Assembly: GCA_963739335.1 (NCBI GenBank)
Contig: CAVUAC010000101.1
Coordinates: forward strand, 1 to 64,000
Source of the DNA: UBA9647 sp963739335
GTDB taxonomy: Bacteria; Bacteroidota; Ignavibacteria; UBA10030
Direction: 5' to 3'
Length of the DNA: 64,000 nucleotides
Positions 1 through 9,721 of the stretch are shown here, piece by piece. Made by a program: the position numbers and the translations under genes. Under the pieces are notes generated by a model. The model saw only the letters and a program-made list of their open reading frames with translations. It had not been told where the DNA came from and ran no database searches. How positions within the stretch are numbered: the first letter of the stretch is position 1; each line of letters opens with the position of its first letter.

Positions 1-2135
1 TATGCCCTGTACGCCTTCAACTGATTCGTCTTCTTCGAACGGCGTCGTCGGCACGGTTCGGCCGACGGCCTGGACGGTTTCGGCCTGGCCAGCGCGGTAA
101 GATCTCCTCGCTGGAATTCCTGCGGCTACATGGCGCGGGGCGGATGCCGTGGACGTGTACGCCTCTGGGGCGGCGACCGTGATCGAAGGGGCCGGCGGCG
201 ACGACCTCGTCACCGTGCAGGCCGTCACGACCGGACCGGCGGCGTCCCCCAGCCTGCGCGGCGGGCGGGGTGAACGTCGGCGGCGGGGCGGGCGAGGACA
301 CGGTCCTCGTCGAGATCTCCATCGACCCAGCCGACCTGCCGGAGGTGTTCGCGTTGGCCGGGCACTCGGCGGGCCGCTGCTGGATAAGCTGAGCTTCGAC
401 GTTCGAAACGGTCCGCGTCCGCCACGCGGGCAATCAGCCCACCCACTGTGCGCCGCCGACGGGGTCATCTGGATCGACTCCGGCGCGGCGCGCCGGTCAA
501 TGGCAGATCTCGTGGCCTTCAGCGACAGTCATCGAGAGGCAGCCGCGGCACTTGCCCTGGTCGGGCCGCCCACCCCCGTACAGTCCGGGCCGGCCGTGAC
601 ACCGTGGCCGAAGATCTCGCCCGTTAACGCACGACTGCTTGTTCCCCTGCTGGATCTTCTCGGCGCCGGAAGGACCGTCATCGAAGGCGGCGCCTCCGGC
701 GGCGATTCACTCGTGGTGGCCGACAACCTCCCCGAGCCCCAGCGGGTGAGCATCGACGCGGGAGAAATCCGGTTCCTGCACGGCAGCAACCTGCTCAGCC
801 AGCCGGCGGGCGGTTTCGTGCCGACGGCGGCCGGGCTCCCATTCGCCTCTGCCCCTCCCGGCAACCGGCGGGGTCGGCACGAGCTGCTGGCGATTGCTCC
901 CGATCCGGCTGGGGCGTGGTGGAACGTCGCCCGCGGGCCGGCCGCCGTGGCCTCGCAGTCCAGCACGGCCTACGGCGGGGAGGCCGGGCGGGCGATCGAC
1001 GGCAACACCCACGGCCATTGGGACCGCGCTCGACCACCCACACGGACACCAACCCGAGCAACTGGTGGCAGGTCGACCTGGGCGCCGAATACGAACTGGA
1101 TCACCTGGTCCTGCACAACCGGGCCGACTCGGTGGGACGAGGCTGTCCAACTTCCGCGTGACGCTGTGGCGGGACGGGGCGGAGGTCTATCACCAGGATT
1201 TCTTCACAACCCCCGGCACCAGCGTGCCGCAGGGCGGCGCTGCCGGATCGACCTGCCGGGGATTCACGGCCGACGCGGCCCGCATTCGATCCAGGGGCGG
1301 AACAATTACGGCGACGGGGTGCTGTCCCTGGCCGAAGTGGAGGTGATGGGGCGATCCGGCCAGACGGGCCTGATGTCCTGGGCGGCGTCGGCGGCGGGCG
1401 ATCTGGCCGATCCTCGTTCGATCGACGGGGCCTGGTCGGCCCGAGCAGCTTGTGCCATTGGACGACGCGGTCAGGCTGACCCGGCCGGTTTACGTTTACG
1501 TGTGGAATTTCGGCAGCGGACAGTTCCGTCGGCGTCGGGGGCGACTACTGGGCCTGCCTGGACCACGACTGGGGCAGCGGCGGCCCGTTCGGCACCACCA
1601 ACAGCTTCCAAATGTACTTCGAAACCACGGTCTACGTTCCGCAGGACATGGACGTCACGTTCTATGCCGGGTTCGACGACGCGATCGATCTGCACCTCGA
1701 TGGCGGCACCGCCGTGATCAGCGACTGGGTGCAGGGTTGGTACCGGGAGGCGCTGCAAGACGATGCGCTTGACCGCCGGCGGCCACACGCTCTATGGATG
1801 GTATGAGGAGGACACCGGAGTCGCGGCCGTCAGGCTGTGGTATTCCCTGCCTGGGTCTACCCGCCATGTCTTAAGTTACGACGGGTACAGCGGGTTCGGT
1901 TCGGCCGTTGCCGCCCAGGGCAACCGCGTGGTGGTCGGGCCCCCCAACGAGTCGAACATCGCCGGGAGGCCGGGCAGGCGTACGTCTTCGAGAAGGACGC
2001 GGCCGGCGCCTGGCGGCAAGTGGCCGTGCTGCAAGCCCCGGAGGGGGCCGCGCGAGGACCATTTCGGCTCGGCCGTGACAATCCACGGCGACACGATCGT
2101 GATCGGCGCCCCCGGCGACGACGACGCGGGTACTC
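1..2135 (+). pseudogene. Shredded fragment of a large secreted multidomain protein (GC-rich, foreign-looking)
   Basis: No single frame is open, but successive pieces in different plus-strand frames read as one protein: a Gly/Asp-rich stretch, a discoidin (F5/8 type C)-like domain around 910-1350 (AIDGN, NWWQVDLGA, NFRVTLWRDG), a PA14-like segment around 1600-1850 (DMDVTFYAGFDDAIDLHLDG, then GGHTLYGWYEEDTG), and two FG-GAP-like repeats around 1880-2130 (GFGSAVAAQGNRVVVG, HFGSAVTIHGDTIVIGAPGD). At least six frame changes are needed. Such giant secreted proteins are common in Planctomycetes (family knowledge); that origin is inferred. Base composition is clearly more GC-rich than the rest of the window. 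The dense indels suggest low-quality consensus or a chimeric contig end rather than a native gene. Confidence 0.6.
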
Positions 2136-2618
2136 CGCCGCATCGTATCGTCCAACCGCCTCGTAGTACCGAAAGAGCTTCTGCTGAAGCTCCCCCGTAA
2201 GATCGTATACTGACACATCCCCAATGAGCAATTCAATCTTGTCGAAGTATTCTTTCGGCAACGTTTCTGATTCGCGCAGCAACAGCTCCAGAAACAAACT
2301 CAGCGATGTCACAGTGCAGTGGTATTGCTCCGCTTCATCTCCTTCGACACTCTTTACTTCACCCGCGAGCCGGAGCAGTTCAGCAACAACGACGCACTTC
2401 TCGACATCAAATCGATCACCAACAGAGAGCAATCGGATGAACTCACTGTCTGAAAGCGTCGTGAGCAACCGGCGGTCCATACCGAGCAGCTGCTTCGATG
2501 AGAGCTGGATCTCTTCCAGCGCCTCGTCAAACCGTTTCACCTCGCTGAGCTTCAACACTCTTGCGAAAACTTCGGCAAGTTGTTGAATCATCCGCAGAAA
2601 ATAATCACGCGTTATCAC
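2136..2618 (-). CDS. DUF6483-type protein, C-terminus lost at a sequence junction
   Basis: About 160 residues from a GTG start (MITRDYFLRMIQQLAEVFARVL) form an all-helical acidic protein of the kind annotated as DUF6483; its function is unknown. The reading frame keeps going after the residues YEAVGRYDAAE, but the sequence abruptly becomes Arg-rich, because the minus strand is now reading through the GC-rich fragment. The native end is therefore missing and the join lies near 2130-2140. No partner gene is visible upstream. The family assignment rests on the recognisable N-terminal pattern only. Confidence 0.6.
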
Positions 2619-2954
2619 AACATTCCCATCCTTTGCGTACCACGGCCGCGGCTCAAATCTTCACACGAAGCATTGCGCATCGTCGGCCTCACCGGCCATT
2701 GCACCGCCTGAAGCCGCCGATAAGCGTTCCGTACGCAGGAAAAGTAACCACGGTTGGGGGCAAATACAAGCAGGAAATCCGCCCGCCGAAAAAAAGAGGT
2801 TTTCAATTCTCAAAACTTCTGACGATCTTACTTCAAGAGTAAGAGTTTCAGGTTCAGATTTACCAGTTTGCGGTTATGTGTTCTATTGCCTCAGCGTTCA
2901 GTTTCTCAGGTCGCGTTCATTTCAGCTTCCAAATTCAGGCTCTCGGATTTCCGC
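2619..2954. other. Non-coding spacer between divergent genes
   Basis: About 330 bases lie between the DUF6483 start (minus) and the phosphoesterase start (plus). The short open frames here have no convincing composition or start. The spacer must carry the divergent promoters, but I see no confident promoter, terminator or RNA gene. Confidence 0.4.
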
Positions 2955-3605
2955 ATGCGCATTCTCGCGTTCACTGACATTCATGGTTCCTACGACAGGG
3001 TTGAGGCCATTCTGTCGAAGGAGTCCCCCTTCGATGCCGTGATTATCGGCGGCGATCTGACGACGCACGGGATGGCCGGCGAAGCGAGCGAGGCTATTCG
3101 ACGATTCCAGCAATTCCAGAAACCGGTCTTCGCCGTTGCGGGCAATATGGATTTGCCGGCGTTCGATGAGGTATACAAAACGCTTGGTGTGAACATCAAT
3201 GCTCAAGGTGTTTTGTTCGAGGATGTTGGGTTCTTCGGCATTGCAGGTTCTCCCTTCACTCCCATGCACACACCGTACGAGATTTCCGAAGAAGAGATCA
3301 AGCGACGGGCGGAATCTGGGTGGCAGGGCGTTCAGGCTGCCCGCTGGAAAGTATTCGTTCCGCATGCCCCACCGCGAGACACGAAGCTCGACAAGATTTT
3401 TCTCGGAAAACACGTCGGGAGCACGGCAGTCAGAGAATTCGTTGAACGCCATCATCCGGATGTGCTCGTGTGCGGTCACATCCATGAAGGTCGCGGGGTT
3501 GATGTGCTCGGAAGGACCACAATAATAAACTGCGGGGCAGCAGGTCGTGGATTCTATGCGGTCATCGAGATTAACGATGCGCTCGAAGTGCAACTTCGGG
3601 GATAA
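2955..3605 (+). CDS. Metallophosphoesterase, YfcE/MJ0936-like
   Basis: A 216-residue calcineurin-like phosphoesterase. The metal-binding signature is complete: D8-x-H10 (TDIHG), GGD34, GN64xD, H137 and GH175xH177 (CGHIHEGRG). Members hydrolyse phosphomonoesters or diesters in the cytoplasm; the substrate here is unknown. The frame is open from 2868, but the family consensus starts at MRILAFTDIHG, so the ATG at 2955 was chosen. It is the first of three plus-strand metabolic genes before the dcw operon. There is no signal peptide. Confidence 0.8.
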   Translation: MRILAFTDIHGSYDRVEAILSKESPFDAVIIGGDLTTHGMAGEASEAIRRFQQFQKPVFAVAGNMDLPAFDEVYKTLGVNINAQGVLFEDVGFFGIAGSPFTPMHTPYEISEEEIKRRAESGWQGVQAARWKVFVPHAPPRDTKLDKIFLGKHVGSTAVREFVERHHPDVLVCGHIHEGRGVDVLGRTTIINCGAAGRGFYAVIEINDALEVQLRG

Positions 3606-3685
3606 CAAGCGGAACACGAGCGTCAGAACGATCAGTCGGAACAAACATATCGCCTGTTGATATTGTCTTTCTTTGGGAGAATTGT

Positions 3686-4564
3686 ATGGAGCAGAAGCTC
3701 GGATTCGTTGGATTGGGAATGATGGGGCTGCTGATGGCGAAACGCCTTCTGGATCATGGGCCGCAGCTCTCAGTGAACAATCGCACAAAGCAAAAGGCTG
3801 AAGGACTCATCGCAGAAGGTGCTCGATGGTGCGAAAACCCATCTGCCGTCGCCGCCGAATCAGACATTGTGTTTTCGATGCTATCCAATCCGGACGCCCT
3901 GAGAGAAGTAGCTCTTGGTCCGACCGGAATCCTGTCGGCGCTGAAACAGGGGGGTGTTCACATCGACTTCAGCACAGTTTCTCCGTCCCTTACGCGCGAG
4001 CTCGCCCAGCGCTACAACGATCGTGGATGCTTCTTCCTCCACGCGCCAGTCCTCGGCAGCGTTCCGCAGGCAACTGACGGAACATTGCTCATGTTCGTTG
4101 GGGGAGACGATAGGGCATATCACTACGCTCAGCCCGTTTTGAGGCTCCTTGCCAGGAAAACTTGGAAGTTCGAACACGCCGAGCAAGCCACGCATCTGAA
4201 GCTCCTTTGCAACCTCTTTATTGCCGGGATGATAATGACCCTTGGACAGGCCTTGATTTTCGCGCGAAAGGCGAATGTCGATCAGCGTGTTCTCCTCGAT
4301 GTGATCGGCCAATCGCAGCTCAACTCGCCGATGTACCAAACGAAAGGGGCATCAATCCTTGAGGGCAATTTCACCCCTCGATTCTACCTCGAGCATATGT
4401 TCAAGGATATCAATCTCATGCTCGATGCCGCGGCAGTCGTCGGCGCACCACTACCCGCGATACAAGTTGCGCAGCAATTGTTTGCTGAAGCTCTGCGCAC
4501 CGGGTTCGGACAGGAAGACTATTCAGCAGTGGCGAAGGTGCTCGAGATGAGGGGAGAGCAATAG
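3686..4564 (+). CDS. NAD-binding 3-hydroxyisobutyrate dehydrogenase-like protein
   Basis: The 292 residues have an N-terminal Rossmann fold (GFVGLGMMG, residues 6-14), the substrate-loop motif APVLGS (120-125, DAPVSGG in classical members) and the catalytic K172-x3-N176 (THLKLLCN). The family reduces or oxidises short beta-hydroxyacids such as hydroxyisobutyrate, tartronate semialdehyde or glyoxylate/succinic semialdehyde. The Gly-to-Leu and Gly-to-Ser changes in the substrate loop leave the substrate open. The stop is followed four bases later by the HAD gene, so the two are probably co-transcribed. Confidence 0.8.
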   Translation: MEQKLGFVGLGMMGLLMAKRLLDHGPQLSVNNRTKQKAEGLIAEGARWCENPSAVAAESDIVFSMLSNPDALREVALGPTGILSALKQGGVHIDFSTVSPSLTRELAQRYNDRGCFFLHAPVLGSVPQATDGTLLMFVGGDDRAYHYAQPVLRLLARKTWKFEHAEQATHLKLLCNLFIAGMIMTLGQALIFARKANVDQRVLLDVIGQSQLNSPMYQTKGASILEGNFTPRFYLEHMFKDINLMLDAAAVVGAPLPAIQVAQQLFAEALRTGFGQEDYSAVAKVLEMRGEQ

Positions 4565-4568
4565 AATC

Positions 4569-5216
4569 ATGGCTTCCCCTCGGCCAAAATTTGTCTTGTT
4601 CGATCTCGGCAATGTGCTTGTGCACATCGATCCAGCATCCTTCCTCCGGTCGCTCGGCATCGACTCGGAGGAAAACCGACGGTACTATCAGCCATGGGTG
4701 ACCGGGATTATGAAGCGGTACGAGCATGGTGATGATTCGACTGAAGAGCATCTCGCGCGTCTGGATGCGCTCTTCAACTCGCCGGAGAGCAAGTTGCAGC
4801 ACAACCATGGCGGAAACAGGTTATTTACCAGCGAAGAGTTTCGCAACGCGATGCTCACGGTGATTGGCCGACCCGTTGCCGGCATGGAAGAACTGGTGCA
4901 ACGAGTGGCTGCCTCGGTCCAGGTTGGACTTCTCAGTAACACGAACCCCCTGCACTACGAATGGTGCCTGAACAACCTGCCCGTGCTGGAGTTCATCTTT
5001 TTCCATTTCCTCTCCTATAAGTTGAGGTCACTTAAACCAGAACGCGCGATTTTCAATATGATCGTCAAGCTCCTGCAAGTCCATCCCAACGAAATCCTCT
5101 ACATCGACGATCTTCCAGACAATGTCGAGGCAGCACGCGCAGTCGGCTTCGGCGTCCACCTTTTTGTGGGGCGCGACGAACTCGAACAACAACTCAAACA
5201 ACTAGCGCTTCTCTGA
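4569..5216 (+). CDS. HAD-family hydrolase (YihX-like phosphatase)
   Basis: The 215-residue protein carries the HAD motifs: nucleophile Asp12 in FDLGNVLV, the Ser/Asn motif in LLSNTNPLHYEW, a Lys in SLKPERAIF and the acidic motif IV ILYIDDLPDNVEAA. The FDLGN form of motif I with a short helical cap points to the sugar-phosphatase branch (HAD-IA, YihX-like). It is a cytoplasmic phosphatase of unknown substrate. It starts four bases after the preceding dehydrogenase. The 272 bases downstream hold the dcw control region. Confidence 0.75.
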   Translation: MASPRPKFVLFDLGNVLVHIDPASFLRSLGIDSEENRRYYQPWVTGIMKRYEHGDDSTEEHLARLDALFNSPESKLQHNHGGNRLFTSEEFRNAMLTVIGRPVAGMEELVQRVAASVQVGLLSNTNPLHYEWCLNNLPVLEFIFFHFLSYKLRSLKPERAIFNMIVKLLQVHPNEILYIDDLPDNVEAARAVGFGVHLFVGRDELEQQLKQLALL

Positions 5217-5380
5217 TCGTACCCCTGTTCTCTCTCATCGGGACCCAGTTTGCAGAAAATTGATGCCCATTCCCTGTGATGGACATCTCAGTGGGGAATC
5301 TTCCCGAATCTGAATTCCCTGCATTTTCAACCCCTTTTTCACTAGAATCAAAAACCCTTGATTTTTCAGCAGATTTGTAC

Positions 5381-5408
5381 TTGACTTTGATTGCCAATTC
5401 CCTAAATT
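5381..5408 (+). promoter_or_regulatory. Candidate promoter of the dcw operon
   Basis: TTGACT (5381-5386) and TAAATT (5403-5408) are 16 bases apart and lie just upstream of the MraZ boxes. The -10 match is weak, so this is only a candidate; MraZ binding immediately downstream would block it. Confidence 0.3.
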
Positions 5409-5419
5409 GCCATGCCGTG

Positions 5420-5443
5420 TGGGGAAAAGTGGGGAATCTGGGG
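5420..5443 (+). promoter_or_regulatory. MraZ-binding boxes (three TGGGG repeats)
   Basis: TGGGG occurs at 5420-5424, 5430-5434 and 5439-5443, with spacers of five and four bases. Characterised MraZ proteins bind runs of TGGGN at about 10-bp spacing ahead of their own operon. Another GTGGGGAATC occurs singly near 5291. The boxes end 45 bases before mraZ, so autoregulation of the dcw operon is the natural reading. Confidence 0.7.
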
Positions 5444-5488
5444 TAGAATTCTTCCAATAAAATCAGGCACTTCTGAAGGCGCTTTTTC

Positions 5489-5938
5489 ATGTCTTCGTTC
5501 AAAGGGCGGTACTCGTACTCTGTTGACAACAAAGGACGCATCGCTCTTCCGGCGAAGGTGCGCAAGAACGTCTCTCCAGGGGCGAATGATACGTTCATTA
5601 TTACGCGCGGTTTCGAGCAATGTCTTTTCGTGTATCCACAGGATGAGTGGGCAAAAGTAGAAGACTCGATCCGCGGCCTCTCCCCCTCCAATCCCCAACA
5701 CCGATTCTTCGTACGAACGCTGCTGCAGTGGGCTATCGATTGCCAACTCGATAGTCAGGGCCGGTTGTCGATTCCACAGGATCTACTGAAGTTCGCAGGC
5801 ATTGAAGACGAAGTACTCATTCTTGGGGTTCTTGAACGCATTGAGATTTGGAATCCCAAGATCTATGAAACATACATGAACAACCAGCCCGCAACGTACG
5901 AGACCGTTGCCGAGGTTGTTCTGAAGCCAACACCATAG
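5489..5938 (+). CDS. mraZ: Transcriptional regulator MraZ
   Basis: The 149 residues hold two SpoVT/AbrB-like halves, each with the family's D-x3-R signature (DNKGR near residue 13, DSQGR near residue 89). MraZ forms a ring and binds TGGGN repeats to control the division/cell-wall operon it heads. A short AAGG lies 9 bases before the ATG, and the MraZ boxes lie directly upstream. rsmH follows after 9 bases. It is first in the cluster, as in most bacteria. Confidence 0.93.
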   Translation: MSSFKGRYSYSVDNKGRIALPAKVRKNVSPGANDTFIITRGFEQCLFVYPQDEWAKVEDSIRGLSPSNPQHRFFVRTLLQWAIDCQLDSQGRLSIPQDLLKFAGIEDEVLILGVLERIEIWNPKIYETYMNNQPATYETVAEVVLKPTP

Positions 5939-5947
5939 GTTGGCACA

Positions 5948-6887
5948 TTGGCTGTGCGTCTGGCATCCTATCATACGCCGGTCCTACGCGAGGAGGTCCT
6001 GGCGTGGCTCATCACGTCAACCGGCGGTGTGTATGTAGATGCGACGCTCGGGGGAGGCGGCCACGCTGAGTCCATTCTTCAGCGGCTTGAACCTACCGGG
6101 ATGCTGGTCGGCCTCGACGCCGATCCCGACGCCATCCAGTTTGCAACAACACAGCTATCGAGCTTTCAAGGACGGGCAGTGCTCGTCCACGAGCAATTTT
6201 CGTAATATCTCCGCCGCGCTGGCACAGAGAGGGATTAACCACGTCAGCGGCATTTTGTTCGACCTCGGTGTCTCATCATACCAGCTTGATGAGCCGTCGA
6301 GAGGATTCAGCTTTCGCTCCAACGGTCGGCTCGACATGCGCATGAATCCTGCGCAGGATCTCGATGCCCGGACGATCCTTCATGAGTACGGGGAACGGGA
6401 ACTGGCAGACATTTTCTGGAAGTACGGGGAGGAAAGGGCCGCGCGAAGTATTGCTCGCGCAATCGTTCGGCAGAGAACAGGATCTCCGCTGGAGACGACA
6501 GGTGAGCTTGCTGCTCTTGTTCAAAGCGCGGTCGGCGATCGATTTCTCGTAAAATCGCTGGCGAGAATTTTTCAGGCATTGCGGATTGAGGTCAACGACG
6601 AGCTCGGGAGCTTGGAGGATGCCCTGGGACAAGCGGTATCCTTGTTGACCCAGGGCGGTCGAATGGTCGTTATCTCCTACCATTCGCTCGAAGACCGGAT
6701 CGTCAAGGAGACGTTCAAACGAGAGGCTGCTTCGTTTCGACCTTCGGGAAACAAGCTCGTGCCCGATGAAGAGCTGGAACCGAAACTGAAGATTCTAACG
6801 AAGAAGCCCATTGAGGCGACAGCCAAAGAGTGCAGGCTCAATCCTCGATCGAGAAGCGCAAAACTCAGAGCTGCTGAAAGACTCTAA
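5948..6887 (+). CDS. rsmH: 16S rRNA (cytosine1402-N4)-methyltransferase RsmH (one frameshift in the sequence)
   Basis: The SAM-dependent methyltransferase modifies C1402 of 16S rRNA. It begins at TTG 5948 (GTG 5954 is an alternative) with SYHTPVLREEV and the SAM-binding loop VDATLGGGGHAESIL. The frame stops at about 6205, but the next frame carries on without loss: GILFDLGVSSYQLDEPSRGFSF, then VISYHSLEDRIVK. Removing one T from the TTTT run near 6195 restores a full-length ~312-residue protein. An essential-cluster gene broken at a homopolymer is most simply a consensus error. Confidence 0.88.
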
Positions 6888-6913
6888 TGACAGTGAGTTT
6901 GTTGTAACAAGAT

Positions 6914-7471
6914 GTGCGGTGTGTTGAACTGAGCATCCCTTTAAGTTCTTTTATGACAAGAGTTTACAGAAGCGGCGCCGAAATTCTCGCAGAGCGTGCA
7001 ATGGATCCGGACAGTCCGGTCAGAAGCGAGAGAGCGCCAGATCCTCAGACCAAGCCGCAGCAACGACGTCTGATCTACAGTGGCACGATGCCTGTTCCCC
7101 CGCAGGTTGAGTTTTCGACCGGAACTTCCCTGCCACCAAAGAATCGCCACTTCACGAAGCACAGAGTTTCCCCATTCAATGTTATCCTCATCCTCATGGG
7201 CGCAGCGGTCACCATCGTACTCTATATCAGCAATATCATCGCGGTGGATCAACTTGTGAACGACATCCACAAGAGTGATGTTCGGCTCCAAGAAATTCTC
7301 AACGAGCAGGAAATTATGCACGCACGCATTAATCAGATGTCCAGCCTGGAGCGGGTCCGCAAGCGCGCGGAAGAGGAGCTTGGGCTCCGAAATCCCAACG
7401 ATATCCCGGGCTGGATCGACGTCGACCAGGAAAAGATCAGCTCCGTCGAGGAAGCGGTACGCGGTCATTAA
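6914..7471 (+). CDS. ftsL: FtsL-like cell-division membrane protein
   Basis: The protein has a ~90-residue hydrophilic N-terminus, one membrane span (VILILMGAAVTIVLYISN) and then a periplasmic coiled coil ending in the septum-initiator pattern SLERVRKRAEEELGLRNP. FtsL links FtsQ/FtsB and FtsW/FtsI in the divisome. Sequence identity in the family is low, so position between rsmH and ftsI plus this topology carry the call. ATG 6953 is an alternative start. Its stop overlaps the ftsI start (TAATG), which suggests translational coupling. Confidence 0.75.
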   Translation: MRCVELSIPLSSFMTRVYRSGAEILAERAMDPDSPVRSERAPDPQTKPQQRRLIYSGTMPVPPQVEFSTGTSLPPKNRHFTKHRVSPFNVILILMGAAVTIVLYISNIIAVDQLVNDIHKSDVRLQEILNEQEIMHARINQMSSLERVRKRAEEELGLRNPNDIPGWIDVDQEKISSVEEAVRGH

Positions 7472-9675
7472 TGTCCGAGAATAACAAGATATCGCCACCG
7501 CCGCAGACAGCATCTCAGCAGCCTGAAACGCCGCCACAATCGCGCGGCCGCTTCATGACGCTAAAGCTTGCATTTGCGCTCTTCTTTGTCCTGATCACCG
7601 GCCGGCTTCTGCAGATCCAAATCCTGGAAGCTCCAACGTATCAGGCCATTGCACGAAAGCAATACGAACAGACCTTTGTGCTCCCGTCAGTCCGCGGCAA
7701 CATCTACGACCGCAATAACAACGTCCTGGCTTCCAATTCCATGTTTGTTTCCTTCGCCGCTGATCCAAAAGTTGTCGGCGACAACGCAGATGACGCGGCA
7801 GAACAATTCTCGGCTGCCTTTAACAAGCCCCGGGCGTTCTATCTTGCGAAGCTGCAAAGCGTGACAAGCTCCGGCGCGCCGAAACGGTTTGTATGGCTCG
7901 AGCGTCGCGTCCGACCCGAGGTCGCGAAACGGATTGAGTCGTTCAAGCTCGTCGGCGTCGTGGCCATCAATGAACCGAAACGCCTCTATCACTATGATGA
8001 CGTCGCAGGCACACTCATCGGTTTCACCGACGTTGACAACAAAGGCATTTCCGGGCTAGAGCTCGGGTTCGATACATACCTCCGGGGGAAGAACGGCTCC
8101 GTTGTCATGCAGCGTGATGGTCTTGGCCGCGCCCGACCCTCCGTCGACTACCCGCGTGTGGAGCCGTGCGATGGCCACAACCTGATTCTGACGATCGACC
8201 TCGCTTATCAATCAATTGTCGAAGAGGAGTTGAAAAGGGGCGTTGCCAGGAATAGAGCCGATGCAGGATTGGCCGTGATGCTGAACCCGAAGACCGGTGA
8301 AATCCTGGCTCTCGCGAATGTCCCGGGTCTGAACCCGAATGATCTCACTTCGTACGACGTCAATGCAGCCCGGAATCGTGTTGTCACAGACATGTTCGAA
8401 CCGGGATCTGTGTTCAAAGTGGTGACCGCTTCCGCCGCGTACGAGAACGGTCTCGTGACGCCGGAAAAAAAATTCTATGCTGAGCACGGGTCGTACGTTG
8501 TAACGGTGTCATCGAAGGGCAAGACCCGAACAATCGCGGACACGCACCCGTACGATTGGATTTCATTCCAGGAAGCGATTGAGCTTTCCAGCAATATTGT
8601 TATGGCGAAGGTTAGTCCGAGCATCGGTGCGGAACGACTGTACCGGGAAGCGCGCAACTTCGGTTTCGGCGTTCCATCGGGAGTCGACTTGCCCGGTGAA
8701 GTGCGTGGCATACTCAAGAAACCCAATGAGTGGTCCGGCACAACGCTGCAAACAATGGCCTATGGCTATGAAGTAGCTGTCACACCCATACAGATTGTCT
8801 GCGCATACGCAGCCGTCGCAAACAAGGGTGTCTTGATGAAACCGTTCATCGTGTCCCGCGTTCAGGACAATTCCGGAGACGTCATCGCTGAGCAACAGCC
8901 TCAGGTGATTCGAAAAGTCATCCTGGAACAAACAGCTGCATTGCTTGCGCAGGCGTTCGAAGGAGTAGTCGAACGAGGAACAGCCAAAGAGTCGCATATC
9001 GAGGGCCTTCGGATCGCGGGCAAGACAGGAACGTCGAAGAAGGTGATCGGAGGGCACTATGGCACAGGCAGTTACACCGGGTCGTTCGTCGGCTTCTTTC
9101 CCATTGAGAATCCTCAGGTGGTCTGCCTCGTGATGATCGACAATCCAAGAGGCGGCAACTACTACGGCGGGTCGACGAGTGCCCCGATCTTCCGGGCAAT
9201 CGCTGAACGAATTATCAATACAACCGGCCGGTTCACAAAAACACCACAACCCAAGGACCAGGCCCAGCCAAAGAACGGCATCAGCGTACCCGATGTGCGG
9301 ACGTTGCAGGTGTTGATCGCGAGTCGGTTGCTCGAAAGCCATGGACTCAAGAGTCAAACTGTGGGAACAGGTGACGTCGTCGTGCGGCAAGTGCCGGAAC
9401 CCGGGAAGCGTCTTGAAAAGGACGACGTGGTACAGCTTGTTCTCAATGAGACGGGCGCGGATCAACAAAACGGGATTGTGGCAGTACCGGACGTTCGCGG
9501 CATGAGTTTACGACGTGCAATCAACCGTCTTGTCGTCGATGATTTTGACATACAGTTACGCGGCTCAGGAGTCGTTGTGAATCAGGCGCCCGCTGCGGGA
9601 CAGAAAACACAGGCCGGCGCGACAATCCACCTGGTGTGCGAGCCGCGACCGATTGTATCCGCCGTTCTTTATTGA
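7471..9675 (+). CDS. ftsI: Division transpeptidase FtsI/PBP3 with two PASTA domains
   Basis: A 734-residue class B penicillin-binding protein that cross-links septal peptidoglycan. It has an N-terminal span (about 31-50), a dimerisation domain, and a transpeptidase with S313-x2-K316 (EPGSVFK), S373-x-N375 (SSN) and K518-T-G. Two C-terminal PASTA repeats follow (about 604-657 and 671-723, each opening VPDVR). PASTA tails on the division PBP are usual in SpoVD/PBP2x-like and some FCB-group enzymes and absent from E. coli FtsI. The start overlaps the ftsL stop by one base. Confidence 0.93.
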   Translation: MSENNKISPPPQTASQQPETPPQSRGRFMTLKLAFALFFVLITGRLLQIQILEAPTYQAIARKQYEQTFVLPSVRGNIYDRNNNVLASNSMFVSFAADPKVVGDNADDAAEQFSAAFNKPRAFYLAKLQSVTSSGAPKRFVWLERRVRPEVAKRIESFKLVGVVAINEPKRLYHYDDVAGTLIGFTDVDNKGISGLELGFDTYLRGKNGSVVMQRDGLGRARPSVDYPRVEPCDGHNLILTIDLAYQSIVEEELKRGVARNRADAGLAVMLNPKTGEILALANVPGLNPNDLTSYDVNAARNRVVTDMFEPGSVFKVVTASAAYENGLVTPEKKFYAEHGSYVVTVSSKGKTRTIADTHPYDWISFQEAIELSSNIVMAKVSPSIGAERLYREARNFGFGVPSGVDLPGEVRGILKKPNEWSGTTLQTMAYGYEVAVTPIQIVCAYAAVANKGVLMKPFIVSRVQDNSGDVIAEQQPQVIRKVILEQTAALLAQAFEGVVERGTAKESHIEGLRIAGKTGTSKKVIGGHYGTGSYTGSFVGFFPIENPQVVCLVMIDNPRGGNYYGGSTSAPIFRAIAERIINTTGRFTKTPQPKDQAQPKNGISVPDVRTLQVLIASRLLESHGLKSQTVGTGDVVVRQVPEPGKRLEKDDVVQLVLNETGADQQNGIVAVPDVRGMSLRRAINRLVVDDFDIQLRGSGVVVNQAPAAGQKTQAGATIHLVCEPRPIVSAVLY

Positions 9676-9721
9676 GAGAACGTGCCACAACATAGAGTAT
9701 TGTGATCAATTTTTTGAATGT

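Noticed and set aside
149..1717. 522-residue open frame on the plus strand
   Set aside because: Only parts of it read as protein; the real domains hop between frames, so the long frame is a product of GC-rich sequence with indels.
5948..6205. Short stand-alone methyltransferase fragment
   Set aside because: It is the N-terminus of RsmH cut by a one-base frame change; the rest follows at once in the next frame.
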